Shown here: positions 44,101-52,101 of the stretch, piece by piece
Layout: each line of letters starts with the position of its first letter
Numbering within the stretch: the stretch's first letter is position 1
Source: Candidatus Zipacnadia bacterium
GTDB lineage: Bacteria > Armatimonadota > Zipacnadia > Zipacnadales > UBA5352
Reading direction: 5' to 3'
DNA: 64,000 nt
NCBI GenBank assembly: GCA_029821735.1
Contig: JALGSU010000004.1
Coordinates: 156,679 to 220,678 of the forward strand
Notes under the pieces: generated by a model
Databases searched by the model: none
The model's input: only the letters and a program-made list of their open reading frames with translations
Told to the model about the DNA's origin: nothing
Program-made: the position numbers and the translations under genes

Positions 44101-46122
44101 GGCGGTCGCGAGATCAAGCGGCAGATCATCGGTGTTGTCAGCTTCTTCATAGGCATCTTCATCCTCATAGCGTTGGTGCACCCGGCATTCGCGATCACGT
44201 TCACTCCGATGATCATCCTACTGGCCTTCATCATTCTGGCCCTCACGATCATCGTTGTCGCGATCATCGTGCAGAAATTCGAGGAGCAGATGAAGGAGGT
44301 CCGTTTCGAGCAGACAGGTCTGCGTGAAGCGGACGTGAGCCGGATGGGTGTATCGGCGGCCGCTTTCGGCCTCGGCATCTCGAACATGCGGCGCCGCAAG
44401 ACCAGAACCGTGCTGACCTGTTCGACCTTGGTCCTGTTGACGTTTACGGTGCTCTCGTGCACGTCCATCAAACAGACCATGCGCTCCAACCAGATCAGGC
44501 TCCCGAAGACTGCCGACTACAACGGCATCATGATCCGCGACAAGACCTGGACGCCCGTGGGCGAGCCGACCCAGCGCGTCATGCAAAACGAATTTGGCGC
44601 CGAGTTCGCCGTGGCTCCACGCGCATGGTATTTCTCCTCGCGTCCCGGGGAGCAATCCTTCGTGACCGTGTCGCGCGCCGATGCGTCCTACGCGGCTACG
44701 GCCCTCGTTGGGATGACCCCGGCAGAGGCGAGAATCACCGCTCCTCAGGAAGCTTTGCTGGATGGTGGCAGGTGGTTCAAGGATGACGACCACCTCGCGT
44801 GTATTGTCCCGCAGGAAATGGCCGACAAGCTGAACATCTCGGCAACCGACGTCGGGAACGTATGGGTGTCGGTCTTCGGTACCGACCTGCGCGTGATAGG
44901 CATCGTCGACAGCGACAAGTTTAAGCGCATCGAAGACATTGACGGTGAGCAGATCACGCCTGTCGACTATCTGCTCATGCAGGAGCAGCAGGCTCAGCGA
45001 CAGGCGATGCAGGCCGGCGACGAGGAGATGAGTGAGGATGAGCTGCGCGAATATATTCACCTCACTCCCGACGCGGTTCTGCTCGTCCCCTACGACTTCG
45101 TAATCAACGGTGGCGGCACGCTGCGCTCCGTGGCGATTGGCATCCCGGACGCTGACACTGTGCGCAAGGACCTCGAGAACCTGATGGCCCGCGTCGAGCT
45201 GAACCTCTACGCCGGCATCGACGGGGTCACCTACCTGTGCAGCGCGGTCGGCACCACCGGCTTCCAGGGCGCGGGCGACGTGGCGATCCCGATCCTCATC
45301 GCGGCCCTCATCGTCCTCAACACGATGCTTGGGTCGGTCTATGAGCGCGTCAACGAGATCCATATCTACAGCTCGCTGGGCTTGGCCCCCACTCACATCG
45401 CCGCCCTGTTCGTTGCCGAAGCATCTGTGTATGCCGTCATGGGCGCGGTTGCTGGCTACTTGGTTGGGCAGGTATCGGCGAAGATACTCCTGGCCACCGG
45501 CTGGATGCCTGGACTGTACCTGAACTATTCCTCGCTGGCGGCTGTCGGCAGCACCTTGATTATCATGGTGACGGTGCTGCTGTCGGTGATCTATCCTGCC
45601 CGCAGGGCTTCCGACATCGCCATGCCTGGGATCGAGCGCCGCTGGACGCTGCCCGAGCCTGAGAACGATCAGATAGCGATGGACCTGCCCTTCACTGTTA
45701 CCGGTGACCAGGCGGTGGGCGTAAACGTCTTCCTGATGGATTATCTATCGGCGCACGCAGACTATTCGCTGGGTAACTTCTCTACGGGCGATATACGGCT
45801 CTCTGCCCCCGAATATGAACTCGGCGAAGGCTTCGAACTCAATGTCATGGTCTGGCTGGCGCCCTACGACCTGGGTGTATCCGAACAGATGGCGCTCCAG
45901 ACCGTGCCGACTGACGACGCGGAGACCTACCAAATCCGCACGATCATCACTCGCGAGAGCGGCGACGAGGCCTCTTGGATGCGCGTCACGCGCAACTTTG
46001 TGAACCTGCTGCGGAAGCAGTATCTGCTGTGGCGCACGCTGCCCGTGAGTCAGAAGGGCGACTACGGCGCGCGCGGCCGCAGGATCCTGGCCGGAGAAGA
46101 AGCGCCGTTCGAGGCAGAGTAA
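41167..46122 (+). CDS. Giant FtsX/MacB-type permease with degenerate M28 peptidase-like domain
   Basis: The product is 1651 aa from a TTG (GGTGAG 6 bases upstream; TTG suits the signal peptide that follows, ending GVWAQG). Residues about 50-330 and 520-650 resemble an M28 metallopeptidase split by a charged helical insert (330-520). The zinc positions look lost: AYYDS where A-H-Y-D is expected (Y277), GAENT for the usual DD pair, SGHFQALSG for the EE pair, and WVDTPMD for Y-H-T-P-x-D. Residues about 690-830 are beta-rich, and three membrane segments lie at 955-1050. FtsX part: first helix about 1079-1100, external domain to 1370, last three helices to about 1480, then a 170-residue tail. It is probably the partner of the permease at 39177. 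Confidence 0.85.
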   Translation: MLRPLKALTIVVLAVAFVLSCVPGVWAQGGHEEEIVLESQWDYERAAFSVDETEMRGLMTRLSAIDSRVTGYEGCSEAADIVADEFRRLGLDVTTEEFEVVVPKPHNDAQGRPASIDVDGSGRSFALQPMWPNLVRTPMTTREGTKGHLIYAHAGTLRSFNNLDVMDSITMVDFNCQTEWFNGPLLGTKAVLFVEPNETIRGEAEQKFLSIPVNIPRYWIPKEAADYLQGLLISQDQVNVTVNCDMRWERVTAQNIIARIGGTDERLARQQVVLQAYYDSISVTPAQAPGAENTCSIAALIQLAKSFKDQPPKRTVLFLATSGHFQALSGTKAFIRDYIRGAKGEKRVRQMFRLTDDSRRELEEAITRVWEEDKRSDVDKTEDEIVAERMRALGRIYKAVKFAAKRAKGLDKVLRVAKNEDPNEGKLFERRLTDEELSERQRLITDFTAAAPGIHSAVDNAYAVLREARRTPRDAALDEKKRMLANVEEAAWKLAEALDFSEEKLYLWFSVDLSSHNDTFGVFYKGYFYNFRENIQWKFSDIGKKAREYSSLIATALGTGNALVDGINAIQGKSWQTYMAGKLAMSHEVATLSGIPGLAFATIHDSRPWVDTPMDTMERVDLANVVSQTTFLSCLLLDMISLDDPSDLYDLELSDDFVEIKGRAVEFNPERSLFPDEPMVGAVAVARTGTKTAMGVRSEIFDIVDADGHFYLPGLPNTRARGGTTTVEAYILDETNGSVRMAPDLGVSGAEAYPNKVPMDQDIKPVTVVLFDCMPVAIFDMVDQRFFQLLRELNLYDAATDAPPYEFGFCLPLPPQQFTSSYEPVAVVFAPAGTKAKITMGASLLGLRFLLINPTKREEMGEGYLVDSNPSLYATPYRVANDMWQIDETRMTDLAKHGITNQRVESSHASAAEYLEEARQHLAERQYDKFFTASRSAWSYESRAYPDIRQTADDVVKGVLFYLALLMPFAYFSERLFLGGREIKRQIIGVVSFFIGIFILIALVHPAFAITFTPMIILLAFIILALTIIVVAIIVQKFEEQMKEVRFEQTGLREADVSRMGVSAAAFGLGISNMRRRKTRTVLTCSTLVLLTFTVLSCTSIKQTMRSNQIRLPKTADYNGIMIRDKTWTPVGEPTQRVMQNEFGAEFAVAPRAWYFSSRPGEQSFVTVSRADASYAATALVGMTPAEARITAPQEALLDGGRWFKDDDHLACIVPQEMADKLNISATDVGNVWVSVFGTDLRVIGIVDSDKFKRIEDIDGEQITPVDYLLMQEQQAQRQAMQAGDEEMSEDELREYIHLTPDAVLLVPYDFVINGGGTLRSVAIGIPDADTVRKDLENLMARVELNLYAGIDGVTYLCSAVGTTGFQGAGDVAIPILIAALIVLNTMLGSVYERVNEIHIYSSLGLAPTHIAALFVAEASVYAVMGAVAGYLVGQVSAKILLATGWMPGLYLNYSSLAAVGSTLIIMVTVLLSVIYPARRASDIAMPGIERRWTLPEPENDQIAMDLPFTVTGDQAVGVNVFLMDYLSAHADYSLGNFSTGDIRLSAPEYELGEGFELNVMVWLAPYDLGVSEQMALQTVPTDDAETYQIRTIITRESGDEASWMRVTRNFVNLLRKQYLLWRTLPVSQKGDYGARGRRILAGEEAPFEAE

Positions 46123-46206
46123 GGCCGCTGCGAGCGTACATACGCACAGCCCAACGACCAGCACTGGGATCCATAGCCGAGGTGCTGGCGTGCCCGGAGG
46201 TGTCAA

Positions 46207-48192
46207 GTGGCTCATACGGACCCCGAACTTGAGCTTTATAGAGGGCTGATGGACCAGCCTGAAGAGTATGAAGACGGCTTCGATGTAAAGACGCTCATCG
46301 GAGCTGTCTTCATCGGCTTCGTGATGATGCCGGGGGCCATCTACCTCGGTCTGGTCGCGGGCCGCAGTCTCGGTCCAGCCGCTGAGTGGACGACGATCAT
46401 CCTCTTCACTGAGGTCGCTCGGCGGTCGTTCATCACGCTCAAGCGGCAGGAAGTCTACATCCTCTTCTACATCGCCGCAGCTCTGGCCAGCACGCATGGC
46501 AGCCTGCAGCTCGCCGGCGGCGCCTTCGCGGGCAAGATGTTCGAGCAGTACTTCGTGCGGTCGCCAGCGGCGCGCGGTCTGGGCATCGCCCACCAGATCC
46601 CGGACTGGGTCGTCCCCAGTCCAGACTCTGAGGCGATCATGCAGCGCACGTTCTTCCATCCTGACTGGTACTACCCGACCGCCATTCTGTTGGTCGGTGT
46701 CATCCTCAGCCGCATGAACTGGTTCGGTCTGGGGTATCTGCTCTTCAGAATCACATCTGACTACGAGCGGCTCCCCTTCCCCTTCGCGGCCATCACCGCG
46801 CAGGGCTCGACGGCGCTCGCCGAGACGACCACAAAGAGCGAGACCTGGCGCTGGCGCGTCTTCGCAATCGGTGCGATGGCCGGGCTGGTGTTCGGCGCGT
46901 TCTATGTGGGGGTACCGACGATCACCGGCGTTATCATGACTAAACCCCTGCAGCTCTTGCCCATTCCATGGGTTGAGCTTACGCGCAATACTGAGCATGC
47001 TCTGCCAGCTGTGGCCACGGGTCTGGTAACTGACCTTGGCGTAATCATCGCTGGCTTCGTCGTGCCCTTCTGGGCAGTGGTCGGCAGCTTCATTGCTGCA
47101 GCGGCGACCTTTGTCCTCAACCCGCAGCTGTACCGGATGGGCGTACTGCAGGAATGGAAGCCGGGGATGGATACTATCCAGACCCAATTCGCCAACTCCG
47201 TGGACTTCTACTTCAGCACCAATATCGGCATCTCGTTCGCAGTTGCGGTTATAGGGATCGTGGGCATCATCGCCCACATGTACCGCAACCGCAAAGCCGA
47301 GGAGAGTGGTCTTGAACATGAGAAGGGGACGATGGCGGGGGTACCCGGGCGCGGGGACGTCTCGCTGACGGTGGCAATCGGTCTGTTCATAGTCTCCACT
47401 TTCGGCTACGTTGCGCTGTGCCGGCACCTGGTGCCCGATTTCTCTATCTGGTGGATCATCTTCTTTGGCTTCATATTCACGCCCATCAACTCCTACGTTG
47501 ACGCGCGCATGAAGGGGCTCACCGGCCAATGGGTCAGCATCCCCATGGTCAAAGAGGGCGTAATCATCCTCAGTGGCTACAAGGGCATTGACATCTGGTT
47601 TGCGCCTATACCAGAGTTCGACCACGGTGCTAGAGCGCAGCAGTTCCGCGTCCTGGAGCTGACCGGCAACAAGGTCATCAGTCTGGTGAAGGCCGAACTG
47701 CTGATCCTGCCGATCGTCGTCCTGTGCAGCCTGCTGTACTGGCAGTTCATCTGGCGGCTTGCACCGGTGCCGTCGGTCAACTACCCATACGCTCAGAAGA
47801 TGTGGCACCTTGCTGCTCTGAACAAGGGCCTGTGGCTCACCGCCACGCTCACCGACCGCAGCCTCTTCCATATCGCCTTCAAGTGGCCGCTGGTCATTGG
47901 TGGGTTCGTGTTCGGCATCTCGTCCTACAGCCTATTAGCAGTGATGAAGCTGCCGACGCTGCTCATCTACGGTGTGGTGCGAGGAATGGGGCACTTACCG
48001 CATCACATCTTCCCCGAGATGATCGGGGCTCTGCTCAGCCAGTTCTACCTGGGGCCCAAGTTCGGGATGCGTCGCTGGAAGCAGTACGCGACTGTTCTCA
48101 GCGCGGGCTACGCCTGCGGCATGGGCCTGGTGGGGATGGGTTCGGTGGCCTTTGCGCTCATTGGACAGGCAGTCTCACAAATGCCGTACTGA
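46207..48192 (+). CDS. OPT-like oligopeptide transporter family membrane protein
   Basis: The product is 661 aa from a GTG with GGAGG about 6 bases upstream. It has about 14 hydrophobic segments with short loops. It opens with an acidic tail (DPELELYRGLMDQPEEYEDG), then GAVFIGFVMMPGAIYLGLVAGR, and later LPFPFAAITAQG, which resembles the conserved region of OPT transporters. It best fits DUF6785/6784-type OPT-like proteins; direct peptide transport is not shown. It begins 84 bp after the giant permease and ends in a strong terminator at 48222, so it closes that transcription unit. Confidence 0.78.
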   Translation: MAHTDPELELYRGLMDQPEEYEDGFDVKTLIGAVFIGFVMMPGAIYLGLVAGRSLGPAAEWTTIILFTEVARRSFITLKRQEVYILFYIAAALASTHGSLQLAGGAFAGKMFEQYFVRSPAARGLGIAHQIPDWVVPSPDSEAIMQRTFFHPDWYYPTAILLVGVILSRMNWFGLGYLLFRITSDYERLPFPFAAITAQGSTALAETTTKSETWRWRVFAIGAMAGLVFGAFYVGVPTITGVIMTKPLQLLPIPWVELTRNTEHALPAVATGLVTDLGVIIAGFVVPFWAVVGSFIAAAATFVLNPQLYRMGVLQEWKPGMDTIQTQFANSVDFYFSTNIGISFAVAVIGIVGIIAHMYRNRKAEESGLEHEKGTMAGVPGRGDVSLTVAIGLFIVSTFGYVALCRHLVPDFSIWWIIFFGFIFTPINSYVDARMKGLTGQWVSIPMVKEGVIILSGYKGIDIWFAPIPEFDHGARAQQFRVLELTGNKVISLVKAELLILPIVVLCSLLYWQFIWRLAPVPSVNYPYAQKMWHLAALNKGLWLTATLTDRSLFHIAFKWPLVIGGFVFGISSYSLLAVMKLPTLLIYGVVRGMGHLPHHIFPEMIGALLSQFYLGPKFGMRRWKQYATVLSAGYACGMGLVGMGSVAFALIGQAVSQMPY

Positions 48193-48221
48193 TCCCCGCA
48201 ACGGGGCAATCAAGCAACTCC

Positions 48222-48257
48222 GCCGGCGTCCTTCTCAAGAGGACGCCGGCTGTTTTT
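48222..48257 (+). terminator. Rho-independent terminator after the OPT-like gene
   Basis: GCCGGCGTCC (48222-48231) pairs with 48241-48250, with a 9-base loop followed by TGTTTTTTG. This is the clearest intrinsic terminator in the window. Confidence 0.9.
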
Positions 48258-48428
48258 TGTGGCTTGTCCAATCGGCCTCGCCCGCGGTTAAGATTTGTTT
48301 GCTCTTGGAGGAACCAAAGGTCTTCGGGGATGTTTCTATACCGTAACAGAGCATCTTACCGTTGCTTCTGACGGCCATCGCACCCGGCGGCCCGCGGCTA
48401 GTCCGCGCGCCCCGACGGGAGGATCCAG

Positions 48429-49142
48429 ATGATACGGACGCGATGTCGCACGGCTGGCTTCACACTGATCGAGCTGCTCGTCGTCATAGCAATCATCGCG
48501 ATACTGGCAGCGATCCTGTTCCCCGTTTTTGCGCGTGCTCGCGAGAAGGCGCGCCAGACGAGCTGCTTGTCGAACATGAAGCAGCTTGGGCTGTCACTGA
48601 TCATGTACTCGCAGGACTACGACAGCATCTTCCCGATGTGGGGATATGGCGGCAGCGATGCTGATGATACGGTCGCGGACGGTGCCTACACCTGGGACAC
48701 CGTCCTCATGCCCTACATGAAGAACGAGCAGATACTGACATGCCCATCGAACGATGCCAACGATGGTGGCGACCGTTGCCGGTCATACGCACTGCCCCGC
48801 TACGTCAGCCGCGTTAACGTCGACATGGTACCCGCGCCTACGTCCACTGTCGCCCTTTTCGAGAAGGGCGAGAAGGCGCTCGGCAAGTGGGGCGACGCCA
48901 CCGGCGAGAACTTCTTCCAGACCCACGGGTGCACCGGCTACGGTCTCACCACGCAACTGTGGCACAACGAGGGCAAGAACTTCGCCTACTGCGACGGCCA
49001 TTCGAAGTGGCACGCGAAATCCTCGGGCCCGTTCGCAGCCGTTACTTCGAATACTTGTCCGGCTGCCGGTTACAGCGGCGATCAGTGGGAGGACCACGGT
49101 CCCGGTCATTGCGAGTTCAGTACCGATTGGCCCGAGGAGTAG
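48429..49142 (+). CDS. Type IV pseudopilin-like protein with H-X9-DG domain (1 of 3)
   Basis: The product is 237 aa. The class III signal is [20 protein letters not shown] (residues 11-30): prepilin peptidase would cut before the Phe, and Glu lies at +5. Then come [21 protein letters not shown] and the H-X9-DG motif [16 protein letters not shown], typical of DUF1559/SBP_bac_10-like pilins in Armatimonadota and Planctomycetota. These proteins form minor pseudopilins or surface fibres of a type II secretion-like system. GGGAGG lies 6 bases before ATG 48429. No pilus assembly genes are in the window. Confidence 0.9.
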   Translation: MIRTRCRTAGFTLIELLVVIAIIAILAAILFPVFARAREKARQTSCLSNMKQLGLSLIMYSQDYDSIFPMWGYGGSDADDTVADGAYTWDTVLMPYMKNEQILTCPSNDANDGGDRCRSYALPRYVSRVNVDMVPAPTSTVALFEKGEKALGKWGDATGENFFQTHGCTGYGLTTQLWHNEGKNFAYCDGHSKWHAKSSGPFAAVTSNTCPAAGYSGDQWEDHGPGHCEFSTDWPEE

Positions 49143-49153
49143 GGCGTCGTCGA

Positions 49154-49183
49154 TAGACAGTAACCGCCATCACGTGGTAAAAT
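49154..49183 (+). promoter_or_regulatory. Predicted promoter of pseudopilin 2
   Basis: TAGACA (49154-49159) and extended -10 TGGTAAAAT (TAAAAT at 49178-49183) are spaced 18 bp. The predicted transcript starts near 49190, at the foot of the hairpin at 49186-49224. Confidence 0.5.
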
Positions 49184-49185
49184 CA

Positions 49186-49224
49186 GGGCTGCACGACGCG
49201 GGTCGTCTGCCGCTCGTGCAGCCC
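49186..49224 (+). promoter_or_regulatory. Leader hairpin of pseudopilin 2
   Basis: GGGCTGCACGA (49186-49196) pairs with TCGTGCAGCCC (49214-49224), a perfect 11-bp stem with a 17-base loop, about 40 bases before ATG 49264. It may instead terminate transcription from pseudopilin 1. Confidence 0.5.
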
Positions 49225-49263
49225 GCTGGATTCCGCCAGATCGCTCGGAGGAGGGGCTCAGCG

Positions 49264-49965
49264 ATGACACCTGTCTTTCGGTGCCGGATGCAGCGTCGGC
49301 GAGGCTTTACGCTCATCGAGTTGCTTGTGGTCATCGCCATTATCGCTATCCTGGCGTCCATCCTTTTTCCGGTCTTCGCACGGGCGCGCTCGAAAGCGAG
49401 ACAAGCGAGCTGCGCATCGAATATGAAGCAACTCGCCACAGCAATCACGATGTACATGGACGACGCAAGCGAGTTCATGCCGATGTGGAGTCTGATCGGC
49501 GGCAGTCCAACGGGCGGCAACCCGGGTGGGCACCCTTACACCTGGGACGAGCAGATATACCCTTACACGCGCAACAACCAGATACTGGTCTGTCCTGACA
49601 ACCCCTTTGGCGGCGCCTACCGATCGTACGCGCTGCCCCGGTACGTGAGCGGCGTGCAGTTCGCGCGCTTCCCCAGTCCATCGCTGATCGTGATGCTTTT
49701 CGAGAAAGGCCAGTACGGTTTCGGCGTCTGGGATGATGCGACGGGCGAGAATTTCCACCAGTCGCACACCGCAAAAGGACAACCGGGATACTCGGAATCG
49801 CCCTTTCACACGAACGGGAAGAATTTTGCGTTTTTGGATGGGCACGTTAAGTGGTATACTAAAAGTGCGGGTCCATTCGCGGACGCCTTTCGGACGGGGG
49901 CAGAGCCGGGAACTTGCGAAATTGCGTTCCCGGGGCCCGCGGGTGACTGGCCATCTGCGCAATAA
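49264..49965 (+). CDS. Type IV pseudopilin-like protein with H-X9-DG domain (2 of 3)
   Basis: The product is 233 aa from ATG 49264, preceded by GGAGGAGGGG. Upstream in-frame codons back to 48754 lie inside pseudopilin 1 and are ignored. The signal is [20 protein letters not shown], followed by FARARSKARQASCASNMKQLA and HTNGKNFAFLDGHVKW. Its central region (PYTWDEQIYPYTRNNQILVCPDN, then [13 protein letters not shown]) matches pseudopilin 1 closely, so these are recent paralogues. Confidence 0.88.
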   Translation: MTPVFRCRMQRRRGFTLIELLVVIAIIAILASILFPVFARARSKARQASCASNMKQLATAITMYMDDASEFMPMWSLIGGSPTGGNPGGHPYTWDEQIYPYTRNNQILVCPDNPFGGAYRSYALPRYVSGVQFARFPSPSLIVMLFEKGQYGFGVWDDATGENFHQSHTAKGQPGYSESPFHTNGKNFAFLDGHVKWYTKSAGPFADAFRTGAEPGTCEIAFPGPAGDWPSAQ

Positions 49966-50006
49966 TGTAGCTATAAGCAGCGAAGCATGGGAGTGTGATC
50001 TCAGTG

Positions 50007-50771
50007 ATGTTCATGCGAGCCCACGGCCTCAAGCGAGGCTTCACGCTGATCGAATTGCTGACGGTAATCGCCATAATCGCCGTCCTGGCTGCCATTCTCT
50101 TCCCGGTCTTCAGCCGGGCGCGAGCTAAGGCGAGGCAGACCACCTGTCTGTCGCACCTGCAGCAGCTCGGAAGCGCCGCAACGATGTACAGCTCCGACCA
50201 CAATGACTTCATCGTTCCGTGGTCGGTCACCCATCCGGGCACGGCTGGCTGGACGCCGCCCTCGGGTCACGAGAACGAGCCGTGGCCCACGGTAGCCACA
50301 TGGGACACCAGCCTGCAGAGCTACATCCGGAACGAGGACATGGTCAAGTGCCCCTCGAACCCCATGGATGCTGACGCTCGGGCCTACGCGATCGCGCAGT
50401 ACACTCAGCGCCCCTACGGCGCCGCACCCAATGAGAAGTCCTTTGGCGGGCACAAGGACTCCATCCCTGCGCCCACGAAGACGGTGCTGTTGTTCGAGAA
50501 GGGGCAGAATGCTCCTGGCTCATGGGGCGACGCGCTTGGCCAGAACGTCTACCAGGATCACGGGGACGTCTGCACCATTGCCGACGCTGAGATGTGGCAC
50601 GTTGAGGGCAAGAACTTCCTCTTCCTCGATGGCCACGCCAAGTACGTGCCCGGCGGCGCTGGTCCCTTCGCATGGGAAGGCCAGGGCAGCACGACTTTCG
50701 ACGGGCCTGGCTGCTGCTACAACTGGGGCAAGGCCTCAAAGGGCGGCGACTGGCCGTCAATCGAGGACTGA
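50007..50771 (+). CDS. Type IV pseudopilin-like protein with H-X9-DG domain (3 of 3)
   Basis: The product is about 254 aa from ATG 50007 (GTG 49995 and ATG 50013 are alternatives). The signal is [20 protein letters not shown], followed by FSRARAKARQTTCLSHLQQLG and HVEGKNFLFLDGHAKY. It keeps the LFEKGQNAPGSWGDALGQN block seen in the other two. It is the most diverged of the trio, with a 20-residue insert around YTQRPYGAAPNEKS. It lies 41 bp after pseudopilin 2. Confidence 0.86.
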   Translation: MFMRAHGLKRGFTLIELLTVIAIIAVLAAILFPVFSRARAKARQTTCLSHLQQLGSAATMYSSDHNDFIVPWSVTHPGTAGWTPPSGHENEPWPTVATWDTSLQSYIRNEDMVKCPSNPMDADARAYAIAQYTQRPYGAAPNEKSFGGHKDSIPAPTKTVLLFEKGQNAPGSWGDALGQNVYQDHGDVCTIADAEMWHVEGKNFLFLDGHAKYVPGGAGPFAWEGQGSTTFDGPGCCYNWGKASKGGDWPSIED

Positions 50772-50881
50772 CGCGCGCCTGAGACAGTGTGTGGGCCACC
50801 GGCCATCAGGTCGGTGGTCTGCCGGTGTACGCCCCCTGCCGGCGAGGTGCCCGCTGGCTTTTGCGGGGCGCGTGATTGTGC

Positions 50882-50887
50882 TATACT
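50882..50887 (+). promoter_or_regulatory. -10 element upstream of the rodA-like gene
   Basis: TATACT at 50882-50887 has a weak -35 (TTTTGC, 17 bp upstream). The predicted start is about 20 bases before ATG 50912. Confidence 0.4.
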
Positions 50888-50911
50888 CAGACACCACAAA
50901 CCCGTGAGGTA

Positions 50912-52027
50912 ATGCCGTTGACCCGGCTTTTGCGGCGCGCCGATTTCCAGATGCTGACCATCGTGCTGGTGCTGTGCGTCATCGGCTCAGTGGCCATCTA
51001 CAGCTGCACGAAGAGCGACATGGTCAAGCTGGGCAAGTCGCCCATGGCCAAGCTCAAGCTGCAACTCGTGTGGCTCGTGATTGGCCTGGGCGCACTGCTG
51101 GGCACGATGATGATCGATGCCAGCAAGCTTCGGCGGCTGTCGCTGCCCATATACTTTGTTTGTATGGGTCTGTTACTGATAGTGCTGGTTGTCGGGCCGA
51201 TCCGGGGCACGACCCGGTGGATATCGCTGGGGCCGATCAACCTGCAGCCGGCGGAGTTGGCCAAGCTCGCCGTAATCATCATGCTTGGCACGGTTCTGGC
51301 GCGTTCGGAGGACGAGCGCTGGGATTTCGTCTTCCTGCTGCGGGCGCTGGCCTACGTGGCCGGGCCGGCAGTGCTGATTCTATTGCAGCCGGACCTGGGC
51401 ACCCCCATCGTGATGTTCTTCGTATGGCTGACCATGCTGTACGCTTTTGGGGCAAATCCCGTGCACCTGGTTGCGTTCGCGCTGGCGGCGATTCTGCTCT
51501 TTGCGGGTGCGTGGGGATTCGGGATCATTCGGCCGCATCAGAAGCGGCGGATGATCTCCTTTATCGACCCCGGGGCCGACCCGCGCGGCGCGGGCTATCA
51601 CTTACGACAGTCACTCATCGCGATTGGCTCAGGGCACTTGTGGGGCCATGGCCTTTTTCACGGGCCCCAGAGTCAGGGCTCATTCATCCCTGACCAGGAG
51701 ACTGATTTTATCTTCACCGTCGTCGGCGAAGAGTTGGGTTTTGTCGGGGCGGTAAGTGTTGTGATGTTGTATGGGCTGCTGCTATGGCGTGGGTTGATGG
51801 TTGCCGCGACGGCCCAGGGGATGTTCGGTCGCGTCGTCGCGATGGGGATCACCGGAATGCTCCTGCTGCAGGTGATGGCCAACATTGGCATGACGATCGG
51901 GATGGCACCGGTCAAGGGAATGGCGTTACCCTTCCTCAGCTACGGTGGCAGCTCGATGGTAACGAGCATGATTTCAGTGGGCATTTTGCAGAGCATCTAC
52001 ATGAGACGTGACCCGATAGTGTTCTGA
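50912..52027 (+). CDS. rodA: Rod-shape/cell-division SEDS protein (RodA/FtsW/SpoVE family)
   Basis: About 371 aa are coded from ATG 50912 (TTG 50918 is also possible); ten membrane segments are predicted. Family marks are RWISLGPINLQPAELAKLA (near residue 105, with the catalytic-loop PAELAK), LLQPDLGTPIVMF, GSGHLWGHGLFHGPQS and the C-terminal ALPFLSYGGSSM. SEDS proteins polymerise peptidoglycan glycan strands with a class B PBP. RodA is chosen over FtsW because of length and the missing long cytosolic tail, but FtsW cannot be excluded. It is downstream of the pseudopilins, a loose context. Confidence 0.9.
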   Translation: MPLTRLLRRADFQMLTIVLVLCVIGSVAIYSCTKSDMVKLGKSPMAKLKLQLVWLVIGLGALLGTMMIDASKLRRLSLPIYFVCMGLLLIVLVVGPIRGTTRWISLGPINLQPAELAKLAVIIMLGTVLARSEDERWDFVFLLRALAYVAGPAVLILLQPDLGTPIVMFFVWLTMLYAFGANPVHLVAFALAAILLFAGAWGFGIIRPHQKRRMISFIDPGADPRGAGYHLRQSLIAIGSGHLWGHGLFHGPQSQGSFIPDQETDFIFTVVGEELGFVGAVSVVMLYGLLLWRGLMVAATAQGMFGRVVAMGITGMLLLQVMANIGMTIGMAPVKGMALPFLSYGGSSMVTSMISVGILQSIYMRRDPIVF

Positions 52028-52101
52028 GGGCATGTCTGTGGGGATATCGCGTGGTGCAGGCTCCGTGCCTGCCGCAGGTCACAGGGAGTGTACAGACATA
52101 G

